A DNA stretch of 13,371 nucleotides from MADRE2 sp964397015 (GCA_964397015.1 CAYNHL010000103.1:1-13371), one strand, 5' to 3'; numbered from the stretch's first letter, positions 1-7,754 are shown. The notes: generated by a model from the sequence alone, not told the origin. Numbers and translations: made by a program.

Positions 1-432
1 GCTGGTTCCGGTCAGTGGCCTTTTATAGGCGCTGACCAGGGCCCGGGCTACCGGGTGGGCGGGGATGCGGATACCGATTTTACCGGTGCCTGAGGTGATC
101 AGTGGAGATACGCATTCCGCTGCATTGAAGACCAGTGTCAGGTTGCCCGGCCAGAAGGCATCCATGAGCACCCGGGCTGTTTTGGGTATCCGGGTTACAA
201 GGGATTCAAGGAAGGATATATCGGGAATCAGAACCAGAAGAGGGTTGTCTTTCGCCCTGGCCTTGGTTTTGAAAACTTTTTCTATGGCGACAGGATTTGC
301 TGCATCCACGGCAATGCCATAGAGGCATGAAGCCGGAAAAATCACCATTTTGCCCTGCACGATGATTTTTCCGGCCTTTTGAATAATCTCGGGCTGCGGA
401 TCTCGCGGGTCAACAGGAAGAATAAGCGGCAT
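1..432 (-). CDS. Sua5/YciO/YrdC-family protein (probable L-threonylcarbamoyladenylate synthase), 3' end beyond window
   Basis: The first 144 codons are present and the rest lies beyond the left edge. The family makes threonylcarbamoyl-AMP from threonine, bicarbonate and ATP for the t6A37 modification of ANN-decoding tRNAs, in the cytoplasm. Visible family signatures are FPASCLYGI (residues ~32-40), the K-x-R region KARAKDNPLLVLI (~56-68), FWPGNLTLVF (~91-100) and IGIRIPAHPVARAL (~117-130). The sequence ends at PLTGTS, where the family's TSAN motif would begin. The ATG at 432-430 follows the purine-fusion stop codon after two bases (TGA AA ATG), so translational coupling is likely. No strong Shine-Dalgarno is seen. 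One oddity is that the first motif reads P-A-S where most members have P-T-E or P-T-D. A YciO-type paralogue of less certain function is possible. Confidence 0.88.
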   Translation of the reverse strand, partial: MPLILPVDPRDPQPEIIQKAGKIIVQGKMVIFPASCLYGIAVDAANPVAIEKVFKTKARAKDNPLLVLIPDISFLESLVTRIPKTARVLMDAFWPGNLTLVFNAAECVSPLITSGTGKIGIRIPAHPVARALVSAYKRPLTGTS

Positions 433-434
433 TT

Positions 435-2198
435 TCAGGCCAGTGCTGCAGCTTTTTTGATCACCTTGTCCGCCATCTGCGTTTTAAAGGCTTCCAGTTT
501 CTGCGCCATGTCAGGGTCTGAGATGCCCAGGATCTGTGCTGCCAGAATCCCGGCATTGGTGGCCCCCGGTTTTCCGATGGCCATGGTCGATACCGGAATG
601 CCCGGCGGCATCTGCACTGTGGCCAGCAATGAGTCCATGCCCTGAAGTGCCGATGAATCAATGGGAACCCCAATGACCGGAAGGGTGGTATGGGCTGCGA
701 GCACTCCGGCAAGGTGTGCGGCATGACCGGCTCCGGCTATCAGGATGCTGACGCCTTTTTTTGCGGCTTCCCTGGCAAGTTTTGCGGCCTGGTCCGGGGT
801 CCGGTGAGCCGAGGCCACCGTGATATAATGGGGAATGCCGAATTTTTTCAGCATTCCGATGCAGGCTTCCATGACCCCGAAGTCCGAGTCGCTTCCCATG
901 ATGATGGCGACCCTTGGCGGAACGCTCAGCCGCCTCATGGCCTTGGCGCCGATGTCGCTGCGATGAAAATGGTTGGCAAACGAAATGTGGGAACAGGCTT
1001 CATATGCCTTTTCAATGGCCTGTTTCACTGTTTCCCCAAGGGCGGTGACCCCTAGCACACGCCCTCCTGAAGAGACAACATCATTGTCTTTCATGGCGGT
1101 TCCGGCGTGGAACACCATGACATCATTTTCTTTGTCTGCTTCTTCAAGCCCGGTGATTACCTGGCCGGATTCATAGGTTCCCGGATACCCGCCCGAGGAG
1201 ATCACCACGCACATGGCTGCCCTTGGATCGATTTTTGTGGAGTGCAGGTGGAGGGTTCCGTCGCAGCAGGCCTCCATCAATGGTACCAGGTCGTTTTCAA
1301 GGCGCATGAGGATGGGCTGGGTTTCCGGGTCTCCCATCCTTACATTGAATTCAAGCACCTTGATCTGGTCCTCGTGGATCATTAGCCCTGCATATAAAAC
1401 CCCTTTGTAGGGAGTTCCTTCTTTGGCCATACCCTGAACCGCGGGGATCATGACCTGTTCCATGGCTCGTTTTTTAAGGCTGTAGTCCATTACCGGTGCC
1501 GGGGAGTAGGCTCCCATGCCCCCGGTGTTGGGGCCTTCGTCATTGTCGAAAATCCTCTTGTGATCCTGGGATTCGGGCAGCGGCAGCACGGTATGTCCGT
1601 CTGTCAGTGCTATGAAGGATGCTTCCTCGCCCTTGAGGCATTCTTCTACAACAACTATATTTCCGGCATCCCCAAAAACATGGTTCGTGAGCATGTCATC
1701 TATGGCACGGCCGGCTTCATCCAGGGTATCGCACAGTATGACTCCTTTGCCGGCGGCAAGGCCGTCGGCCTTTACCACAAGGGGCGCTCCAAGATGGCGG
1801 GCATATGCCTTTGCTTTTTCAGGGTCTGTAAATGGTTTCCCCATGGCGCAGGGGATGTTGTATTTCTGCATGTGGCGTTTTGAAAATGTCTTGCTGCCCT
1901 CAAGCATGGCTGCGGCACGGCACGGGCCGAATATCCTGAGACCGTTTTCCTCGAACATATCGACGATTCCGCTGACCAGGGGAGCTTCCGGTCCCACCAC
2001 GGTCAAATCTATCTCATGGCTGCGGGCGAACTTGGCAAGACCGCCGATGTCGTCACTGTCAATGGGGACAGACTCGGCCAGTTGCCGGGTTCCGGCATTT
2101 CCGGGCGCGCAATAGAGTTTGTCTACCATGTTGCTCTGTGAAATTTTCCATACAAGGGCATGCTCTCGGCCGCCGCTGCCGATAACCAGGATGTTCAT
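435..2198 (-). CDS. purD: Fused phosphoribosylamine-glycine ligase (PurD) and N5-CAIR mutase (PurE)
   Basis: One uninterrupted 587-residue frame carries two purine-synthesis enzymes. Residues 1 to ~424 are PurD, which makes GAR from phosphoribosylamine, glycine and ATP. It has GSGGREHA at 7-14, the ATP-grasp loop KADGLAAGKGV at 143-153, QDHKRIFDNDEGPNTGGMG from 211, and the metal-binding EFNVRMGDPETQ at 283-294. After a linker of only a few residues, ~428-587 is PurE. It shows MGSDSD at 434-439, SAHRTP at 463-468 (His465 matches the catalytic His), GAGHAAHLAG from 489 and a PPGIPVSTMAIGKPGATNA stretch. The glycine/alanine-rich motif is of class I type (N5-CAIR mutase), not the AIR carboxylase type, so a separate PurK is expected elsewhere. 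Start ATG 2198 has AGGAG upstream and overlaps the ddl stop as ATGA. Confidence 0.95.
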   Translation of the reverse strand: MNILVIGSGGREHALVWKISQSNMVDKLYCAPGNAGTRQLAESVPIDSDDIGGLAKFARSHEIDLTVVGPEAPLVSGIVDMFEENGLRIFGPCRAAAMLEGSKTFSKRHMQKYNIPCAMGKPFTDPEKAKAYARHLGAPLVVKADGLAAGKGVILCDTLDEAGRAIDDMLTNHVFGDAGNIVVVEECLKGEEASFIALTDGHTVLPLPESQDHKRIFDNDEGPNTGGMGAYSPAPVMDYSLKKRAMEQVMIPAVQGMAKEGTPYKGVLYAGLMIHEDQIKVLEFNVRMGDPETQPILMRLENDLVPLMEACCDGTLHLHSTKIDPRAAMCVVISSGGYPGTYESGQVITGLEEADKENDVMVFHAGTAMKDNDVVSSGGRVLGVTALGETVKQAIEKAYEACSHISFANHFHRSDIGAKAMRRLSVPPRVAIIMGSDSDFGVMEACIGMLKKFGIPHYITVASAHRTPDQAAKLAREAAKKGVSILIAGAGHAAHLAGVLAAHTTLPVIGVPIDSSALQGMDSLLATVQMPPGIPVSTMAIGKPGATNAGILAAQILGISDPDMAQKLEAFKTQMADKVIKKAAALA

Positions 2199-3160
2199 GT
2201 CTTTCTCCTCATTGTTTTTTTGTCAAGTTGTGATTTTTCCATTGCCAGCTCGATCAATCTGTCCAGGAGGCTGGAAAAGGAATATCCGGCCGCTGCAGCC
2301 GACTGGGGATAGAGGCTGGTCGCGGTCATGCCGGGGATGGTGTTGGTTTCCAATACAAAAAGGTCGTTACCGGAAAGTATCATGTCTGTCCTGCTGTATC
2401 CTTCCAGGAACAGGGCTTTGTGTGCATCACATGCCAGCTGCTGCACCCGGCGGGTCAGGGCTTTGTCAATCCTTGCCGGACAGATTTCTTCAGTCGCACC
2501 GGGTACATACTTGGCCTGGTAATCAAAATATTCATACTCCGTTCCCGGTATGATTTCAATGACGGGCAGGGGCTCGAGGGAATCGTTTCCCAGGACTCCG
2601 CAGGTCAACTCCACGCCTTTGATATATTGTTCCATGAGCAGTACCCCGTCATGTGAAAAGGCCTGGTCTATGGCAGGCTGCATCTGCTCGGGCTGTCTGA
2701 TGATGCCCATGCCGACACTGGAGCCTGCACTGACCGGCTTGACGACCATGGGAAGCCCTATGGTGTCGATGCAAAGAGGTATGTCAATGATGTCGCTGCT
2801 ATTGAAGGCCATAAAATCAGGAGTAGGGATACCCTGCTGCCTGTAAAGGCGTTTGGACAGCAGTTTGTTCATGGCAACGGCACTGCCGAGTACTCCTGCT
2901 CCCTGGTAGGGGATATTAAGGAGATCCAGCAGTCCCTGGACAGTTCCGTCCTCACCATAGGGTCCGTGGAGAACAATCAATGCAGCATCGATTTGCGGGG
3001 CATCGAGGACCAGCTTTTCAAGATCTGTCGCAGTGTCATACCGGGTGATCATGTAGCGGTTTTTATCCAGGGCTTTGAAGACTTCATTGCCGCTGTTGAT
3101 GGATACATCCCGTTCAGAAGAAATTCCGCCTGATAACAGCGCAAGCCTGATTTTTTTCAT
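2195..3160 (-). CDS. ddl: D-alanine-D-alanine ligase
   Basis: This 321-residue cytoplasmic ATP-grasp enzyme joins two D-alanines for the peptidoglycan pentapeptide. The N-terminal LLSGGISSERDVS (~8-20) is the typical substrate-domain opening. HGPYGEDG lies at 65-72, followed by QGLLDLLNIPYQGAGVLGSA with the usual spacing. KPVSAGSSVG (141-150) is the ATP-binding loop, YSRTDM is at 255-260 and the metal site ETNTIPGMT at 271-279. The length is normal for the family. The ATG at 3160 is preceded by a GAGGAAG element, and the upstream SHOCT gene ends 15 nt before it. Its TGA overlaps the purine-fusion ATG by four bases, so wall-precursor and purine synthesis share one message here. DdlA versus DdlB type cannot be decided by eye. 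Confidence 0.96.
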   Translation of the reverse strand: MKKIRLALLSGGISSERDVSINSGNEVFKALDKNRYMITRYDTATDLEKLVLDAPQIDAALIVLHGPYGEDGTVQGLLDLLNIPYQGAGVLGSAVAMNKLLSKRLYRQQGIPTPDFMAFNSSDIIDIPLCIDTIGLPMVVKPVSAGSSVGMGIIRQPEQMQPAIDQAFSHDGVLLMEQYIKGVELTCGVLGNDSLEPLPVIEIIPGTEYEYFDYQAKYVPGATEEICPARIDKALTRRVQQLACDAHKALFLEGYSRTDMILSGNDLFVLETNTIPGMTATSLYPQSAAAAGYSFSSLLDRLIELAMEKSQLDKKTMRRKT

Positions 3161-3175
3161 GGTGTCTTCCTCTTG

Positions 3176-3667
3176 TCATCCCTGAAGGATGTTTTGTTTG
3201 GCGGTTTCAAAATCATCTTTTGTGATCAGGTTTTTTTGATACAGATCTGTCAATTCAATGATTTGTGATTCCTTGTCGCTGTAGCTGATGCCGTCAGGGT
3301 AACCACTGCTTTCATGGTCCGCCGGCAACTGTTTTACAGCAGTATCCTGCTGCTTTCCTCCAAGGTTTACAGATACAACACCACCGAGCAGTTTGACCTC
3401 TACCTGCCGGTCCCTGAATTCAGGCAGGTCAAAAAAATTTCTGGTTCGGGCAGAATCCGATTTGAGCTTTTTGTAAATTATCCAGCCAATCCCTGCCAGC
3501 AGCAGCATTATTCCGCCTATGATCCAGGGAAGAAACTGGTAGATGCCTTTGAAAAGGAGTATACCGGCGCCAATGCAGACCAGCAGGACCACGTGCAGCA
3601 GCAGGATGAAAAAAAGTGTGAAGACGTTTTTGAACACGTCGTCCTTTTTGAAATCGGATAAATTCAT
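3176..3667 (-). CDS. Two-TM membrane protein with C-terminal SHOCT domain
   Basis: This 163-residue protein has no assignable enzymatic function. A short charged N-terminus is followed by two hydrophobic segments at about 14-39 and 44-65, and then by KKLKS, which is consistent with a cytoplasmic C-terminal part. Residues ~70-134 are a polar, low-conservation stretch. The last ~27 residues (IIELTDLYQKNLITKDDFE and onward) match the SHOCT pattern, a short helical C-terminal domain thought to mediate oligomerisation. The start ATG at 3667 overlaps the stop of the DUF1992 gene as ATGA. The upstream Shine-Dalgarno is weak, so translation probably depends on coupling. It ends 15 nt before ddl. A link to envelope assembly is only inferred from the ddl neighbour. 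Confidence 0.82.
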   Translation of the reverse strand: MNLSDFKKDDVFKNVFTLFFILLLHVVLLVCIGAGILLFKGIYQFLPWIIGGIMLLLAGIGWIIYKKLKSDSARTRNFFDLPEFRDRQVEVKLLGGVVSVNLGGKQQDTAVKQLPADHESSGYPDGISYSDKESQIIELTDLYQKNLITKDDFETAKQNILQG

Positions 3668-4035
3668 TTGATTTTTTGAATCAGTTGTTCCCTGTATAGT
3701 TCCGACATTACTGATCTGCCGGGATCGGAGCCTCTTGCTGTTTCAAGCCGGGTCAAAAGGTAGTTGAGTTTCTTGTGCAGGTGTTTTCTTTCTTCTGAAT
3801 CAGGTTCAAGTGATCCGATCAGGTCCTGGCAGCCGGCTATCTTTTTTTTCAATTCGACCTCCGGAGGCAGAAATCCGCTGTTTTTGAGTATTTTGTATGC
3901 CAGTCGGTAGGGCTCCGGAACATTCATGTCATCAAATTTAAGCGGCTTGTGGGCCCCCGGCAGGTCATCGAAGGCCCCTTCCTTCTGGGCCTGCCTGATC
4001 CGCTCTTCCACTATGGCTTCAAATCCGGGTATCAT
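3664..4035 (-). CDS. DUF1992 (DnaJ-homologue subfamily C member 28 conserved domain) protein
   Basis: This 123-residue protein is almost entirely the DUF1992 domain, also found in E. coli YhdN and in eukaryotic DNAJC28. Diagnostic stretches are EERIRQAQKEGAFDDLPGAH (~10-29), the following KPLKFDD, and VPEPYRLAYKILKNSGFLPP (~39-58). The biochemical role of the family is not established. The frame stays open upstream to 4209, but the extra 58 residues do not look like the family. The ATG at 4035 has GGAAAG about six bases upstream, so that start is chosen. It is the first gene of the five-gene operon, and a candidate promoter lies at 4122-4150. Its TGA overlaps the next start as ATGA. Confidence 0.86.
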   Translation of the reverse strand: MIPGFEAIVEERIRQAQKEGAFDDLPGAHKPLKFDDMNVPEPYRLAYKILKNSGFLPPEVELKKKIAGCQDLIGSLEPDSEERKHLHKKLNYLLTRLETARGSDPGRSVMSELYREQLIQKIK

Positions 4036-4121
4036 GGGCTTTCCATACTTTTGTTCACGCCGGAGGCCTGGTTGTTCGAGGCCCTGTTCATAATCCTTGA
4101 TCTCCCAAGGTTGAGTTAACA

Positions 4122-4150
4122 ATATTATTAAAAGACCACCTGATTTGCAA
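4122..4150 (-). promoter_or_regulatory. Candidate promoter of the DUF1992-SHOCT-ddl-purDE-yrdC operon
   Basis: On the minus strand, TTGCAA (4145-4150) and TAATAT (4122-4127) are 17 bases apart, each matching four of six sigma70 consensus positions. Transcription would start near 4115 and give a leader of about 80 nt. The leader contains a small inverted repeat CCTTG-N6-CAAGG (4095-4110) of unknown use. The evidence is modest. Confidence 0.4.
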
Positions 4151-4180
4151 GGAGAATCCACAGTGCTTGAGGATATTTTC

Positions 4181-4209
4181 TTGACACTGAAAAGGCAATG
4201 CTGTATCAA
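4181..4209 (+). promoter_or_regulatory. Candidate sigma70 promoter of the EF-G gene
   Basis: A perfect -35 TTGACA (4181-4186) is followed after 17 bases by TATCAA (4204-4209, four of six). Initiation is predicted near 4216, leaving a leader of about 80 nt before the ATG at 4298. The leader can form two overlapping, mutually exclusive small stems: CGGATT (4222-4227) with AATCCG (4243-4248), or ATTTCC (4230-4235) with GGAAAT (4252-4257). The promoter lies back to back with the divergent operon. Confidence 0.6.
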
Positions 4210-4297
4210 ATATCATTTCAGCGGATTGCATTTCCAAGGCCGAATCCGTGTGGAAATAAATCCCGGCTTTTATTAACCCCATTGTATTGATCAGGAC

Positions 4298-6328
4298 ATG
4301 AGCAAGAATCGACATATCAGGCAGGTAAGGAACATCGGCATCATGGCCCATATCGATGCCGGAAAGACAACCGTAACCGAACGTATTCTTTTTTATACCG
4401 GTAAATCCCACAAAATAGGGGAGGTCCATGACGGTGAAGCGGTCATGGACTGGATGCAGGATGAGCAGGACCGGGGCATCACAATTACCTCGGCCGTCAC
4501 GACCTGCCAGTGGAAGGAATCGGCTATCCAGATCATCGATACCCCGGGACATGTGGATTTCACCGTCGAGGTCGAGCGGGCGCTGCGTGTACTTGACGGT
4601 GCCATAGGGGTGTTCTGTGCCGTCGGAGGGGTGGAGCCGCAATCGGAAACAGTATGGCGCCAGGCGGATAAATATTCAGTTCCACGGATGGCGTTCATCA
4701 ATAAAATGGACCGGATAGGGGCCGATTTCCATGGTGCAGTGCTGTCCATGAAGGAAAAACTGAATACCAGTCCATTGATTGTCCAGATTCCCGTAGGATC
4801 GGAAGAAAGGTTTGCCGGTGTCATTGATCTGATTTCCATGAAGCAGATCATATGGAATGATGAAAGTCTGGGCGCTGAATACCATATGGTGGATATTGAT
4901 CCTGAATACCTCGGCCAGGCCCAGTCATATCGCGAGACCCTGCTTGAAAGCGTGTCCGAGACCGATGACAGCATAATGGAAAAGTACCTGGCCGAAGAAA
5001 ATATTCTGGAATCAGAGCTCAAGGCGGCCATCCGAAAAGCCACCATTGACCGCAAACTGGTCCCGGTCCTGTGTGGCAGCGCTCTCAAGAACAAGGGTAT
5101 TCAACCGCTGCTTGACGCCATCAGCGCTTTTATGCCCAGCCCTCTGGATGTTCCGCCGGTCAGGGGAGTTCATCCTGAAACTCTTGATATTATTGATTGT
5201 CCGGCCAGAAAGGACGGACCGCTGGCCGCGCTTATCTTCAAGGTTTCCATTATCGAGGGTCGAAGGCTTTCATTCGTCCGGGTTTACAGCGGCCGGCTTT
5301 TAGCCGGAAAAGAGGTGTACAATTCATCTTTGAAGGTAAAGGAAAAACTTTCCCGTATTTTAAGAATGCATGCCAATAAAAGAGAGAGGCTCGACCAGGC
5401 AGGGGCAGGTGATATCATAGGTGTGGTAGGTCTTAAAACATCATCCACCGGAGACACCCTTTGTGATGCCCAGCATCCTGTGCTGCTGGAAAAAATGGAA
5501 TACGAGCAGCCGGTCATTTCCATTGCGGTTGAACCCAAGACCCACGCAGACCAGGAAAAGCTCGACGATGTGCTGGAAAAGTTCACCAGCGAGGATCCCA
5601 CTCTAAAGGTCAGCAAGGATGAAGAGACCGGACAGACAATTTTGTCAGGAATGGGAGAGCTTCATCTCGAGATCATTATCTCCAGGATGCTCAAGGAGTT
5701 CAAAACAAATGTCAACATCGGCAACCCCCAGGTTGTCTACAGGGAGGTGGTCAACGCACCTGCTGTCGGCAGTGCCGTGTTTGAGAGGGAAATTTCGGGA
5801 AAAACTCATTTTGCAGGTCTCAGGCTTCGCCTTTCCCCCCTGGAGAGGGGTGCGGGTTTTGAATTCGACTTCAGGCCGGAACAGGAGGCATTTCCTGAAA
5901 ATTTCATGGCCGCGGTGCAAACAGGTGTGAAAGAAACCCTGGAAAGCGGTTATTTAAAAGGATACCCTTTTCAGGATGTCAAAGCGGTCATCGAGCATGT
6001 GGACATGGATGAGAGAAGCTCAGAGCTTGCCTTTTCAGTGTGCGCTGCCATGGCATGCAAAAATGCACTCCAGGAAGCTTCCCTGAGCCTGCTCGAACCC
6101 ATCATGGAAGTGGAGTTGTTCGTGCCCGAAGCATTCATGGGCGATGCAATCGCCGATCTGAACTCCCGGGGGGGAAAAGTGGAGTCCATTTCCGCAAGGG
6201 CGGGGATCCAGGTAATCAAGGCCGTAGTACCATTGTCCAAAATGTTCGGTTATTCCACAGCCCTTCGGTCCGCCACCCAGGGAAGGGGCACTTTTTCCAT
6301 GAAATTCAGGGCTTTTGACAAGGTGTGA
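4298..6328 (+). CDS. fusA: Elongation factor G paralogue, EF-G2 (ribosome-recycling-like) subfamily
   Basis: This 676-residue translational GTPase acts on the ribosome. G motifs are AHIDAGKT (17-24), RGITITSA (59-66), DTPGH (81-85), NKMD (135-138) and GSAL (260-263), followed by EF-G domains II-V. The domain IV tip is unusual. The canonical GGRGQYGH loop is replaced by EREISGKTHFAG (~496-507). The HDVDSSE loop reads MDERSSE (570-576), so the conserved His is lost. These features, the GSALKNKGIQPLL stretch and the GYSTALRS C-terminal region recall mitochondrial EF-G2 (GFM2) and the delta-proteobacterial spdEFG2 group. A role in ribosome recycling is therefore inferred over ordinary translocation. 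The gene stands alone, away from any rpsL-rpsG-tuf cluster. The ATG at 4298 is the only standard start after the in-frame stop at 4274. An AGGA sits unusually close to it, one base away. Confidence 0.93.
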   Translation: MSKNRHIRQVRNIGIMAHIDAGKTTVTERILFYTGKSHKIGEVHDGEAVMDWMQDEQDRGITITSAVTTCQWKESAIQIIDTPGHVDFTVEVERALRVLDGAIGVFCAVGGVEPQSETVWRQADKYSVPRMAFINKMDRIGADFHGAVLSMKEKLNTSPLIVQIPVGSEERFAGVIDLISMKQIIWNDESLGAEYHMVDIDPEYLGQAQSYRETLLESVSETDDSIMEKYLAEENILESELKAAIRKATIDRKLVPVLCGSALKNKGIQPLLDAISAFMPSPLDVPPVRGVHPETLDIIDCPARKDGPLAALIFKVSIIEGRRLSFVRVYSGRLLAGKEVYNSSLKVKEKLSRILRMHANKRERLDQAGAGDIIGVVGLKTSSTGDTLCDAQHPVLLEKMEYEQPVISIAVEPKTHADQEKLDDVLEKFTSEDPTLKVSKDEETGQTILSGMGELHLEIIISRMLKEFKTNVNIGNPQVVYREVVNAPAVGSAVFEREISGKTHFAGLRLRLSPLERGAGFEFDFRPEQEAFPENFMAAVQTGVKETLESGYLKGYPFQDVKAVIEHVDMDERSSELAFSVCAAMACKNALQEASLSLLEPIMEVELFVPEAFMGDAIADLNSRGGKVESISARAGIQVIKAVVPLSKMFGYSTALRSATQGRGTFSMKFRAFDKV

Positions 6329-6332
6329 TCGC

Positions 6333-7754
6333 TTAAGATCCCAGTGAATCCTTTTCAGGGCGGGGGCGGTTCAAAACGTCCAGGGCTTTTTCGGCTTTTT
6401 CAATCATGTCTTTGTCCGCCAGGGTTTCCAGGGCCTTTTTATAATGGATGATCGAGTTTTTGTCGTTGTTTGTTTCCTGGTAATAGGCCCCAAGATAATA
6501 ATGGGATTCTCCGGTATGACCACGCCGGGCATTAATATCGGCAAGGTGATATAAAGATCTTGGAAAAGCTTTGAGGGCATGCTTCCTGACTTTCTGGAAT
6601 CCGGTTTCAGCCCTGTGGATATCGCCGGTTTCCAGGCGGGCGGATGCCAGGTGGAACGTAGCGGAGATGCCAAGCACCGGGTCGCCTTCAAGCCCTTCCA
6701 ATACCGTCACTGCCATTTTCGGGTTACCGTCAAGCAGGTGAATCCTTCCAATCTCCAAAAGGATCATGGGATCGAATACACGTGTGCGCAAAGCCTCTTT
6801 GAGAAGTGAAAGGGCCTGGCCGGTTCGGGATTTTCTGGCCAGCGCCAGTGCCAGCCCGTAACGGTATGCCGGATTGTCAGGGTGCTTTTCCACGAGGATG
6901 CCCAGTTTTTTTTCAGCTTTATCCGCATCTGTGTATAATCCGATAATTCTATTTTGTACCATGTCATAGGCAAAGTTCTGTTTGCAGGTGTGCCTGGTTT
7001 CCTGAATGTTTTCAATAAGGGATTCCAGGTGTGCTATCCTGGATTTTGTGCCCGGATGGGTTTTAAAATAATCCGGTATTCCCTCGACACCCTGGAAATC
7101 TGCTTCCCGGATCTTGACAAGCCCTGTCAAAAGCCCTTTTGGGGAAAAGCAGGTTTTGAGCATCAGGTTGAGGCCCTGCTGGTCGGCCTCGGTCTCATTC
7201 TCACGTGTAAAGGTGAGCATGGCGCTCTGGCCAAGGGCCATCGATCCCATGGCAATAGACTGGCCCAGGTTTGCATCTGCCTTGCTGCCAACCAGCACTC
7301 CTGCCAGGATTCCGGCCAGTGTGGTGACACTGACGATCCTGGACCGGTCAATGGCCTGGGAGACATGGCGGTTGGCGGCATGGGCTATTTCATGGGCCAT
7401 GACACCGGCAAGCTCGTCCACGGTATCCAGGTGGTGCAGCAGCCCTGTATTGAAAAATATATTGGCTCCCGGGCCGGCAAAGGCGTTGAATGTATCCTCC
7501 TGGACCAGGTGGAAACGGTACTCGAACGGCTGGGGAGGAAGCTGTTCGAGGATAATACCTCCCACGGTATCGATGAGGTTTGTGATTATGGGATCATGGA
7601 CAATGATCTGTGTTTCCCGGACCATTTTGACAAATTCCCGGCCGATTTTCTGTTCTTCAGGAATGGAGATGGCCCGGGCCGGGGATACATCTATAGCCAG
7701 CACAAGAAGAAGAAAATAAAGGGGCACAAGTTGAAAAAAAGGTCTATTTGACAT
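6333..7754 (-). CDS. Exported M48-family zinc metalloprotease with TPR-like C-terminal half (BepA/YfgC-like)
   Basis: This is a 473-residue protein from the ATG at 7754. An N-terminal signal peptide (~28 residues, hydrophobic core VPLYFLLLVLAI, ending SPARA) predicts a periplasmic location. The peptidase domain has HEIAH at 121-125 and the third zinc ligand in ENETEAD (Glu ~187). A hydrophobic segment lies in between, and the HPGTKSRI motif typical of the family is at ~233. Residues ~272-462 are helical repeats of TPR type. E. coli BepA uses this layout in outer-membrane protein quality control, and a similar role is inferred. A GTG at 7823 is in frame, but it would put charged, Cys-rich sequence before the signal peptide and overlap the upstream gene. 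The ATG is preferred although no clear Shine-Dalgarno precedes it. The stop is 4 nt from the converging EF-G stop. Confidence 0.9.
   Translation of the reverse strand: MSNRPFFQLVPLYFLLLVLAIDVSPARAISIPEEQKIGREFVKMVRETQIIVHDPIITNLIDTVGGIILEQLPPQPFEYRFHLVQEDTFNAFAGPGANIFFNTGLLHHLDTVDELAGVMAHEIAHAANRHVSQAIDRSRIVSVTTLAGILAGVLVGSKADANLGQSIAMGSMALGQSAMLTFTRENETEADQQGLNLMLKTCFSPKGLLTGLVKIREADFQGVEGIPDYFKTHPGTKSRIAHLESLIENIQETRHTCKQNFAYDMVQNRIIGLYTDADKAEKKLGILVEKHPDNPAYRYGLALALARKSRTGQALSLLKEALRTRVFDPMILLEIGRIHLLDGNPKMAVTVLEGLEGDPVLGISATFHLASARLETGDIHRAETGFQKVRKHALKAFPRSLYHLADINARRGHTGESHYYLGAYYQETNNDKNSIIHYKKALETLADKDMIEKAEKALDVLNRPRPEKDSLGS

Noticed and set aside
4036..4209. Upstream extension of the DUF1992 gene
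   Set aside because: The extra 58 residues do not resemble the family, and the ATG at 4035 has a GGAAAG ribosome binding site and begins at the domain boundary.
4088..4642. Minus-strand open frame across the EF-G start
   Set aside because: It overlaps the EF-G G-domain, whose G motifs are unmistakable. The antisense product has no recognisable motif.
4393..5094. Minus-strand open frame of 233 codons within the EF-G gene
   Set aside because: It is a Ser/Arg-rich shadow of a well-conserved GTPase coding sequence.
6954..7751. Long plus-strand open frame (265 codons)
   Set aside because: It lies wholly opposite the M48 protease gene, whose HEIAH and TPR-like sequence is clearly real. The plus-strand translation is rich in Gly, Cys and His without family motifs.
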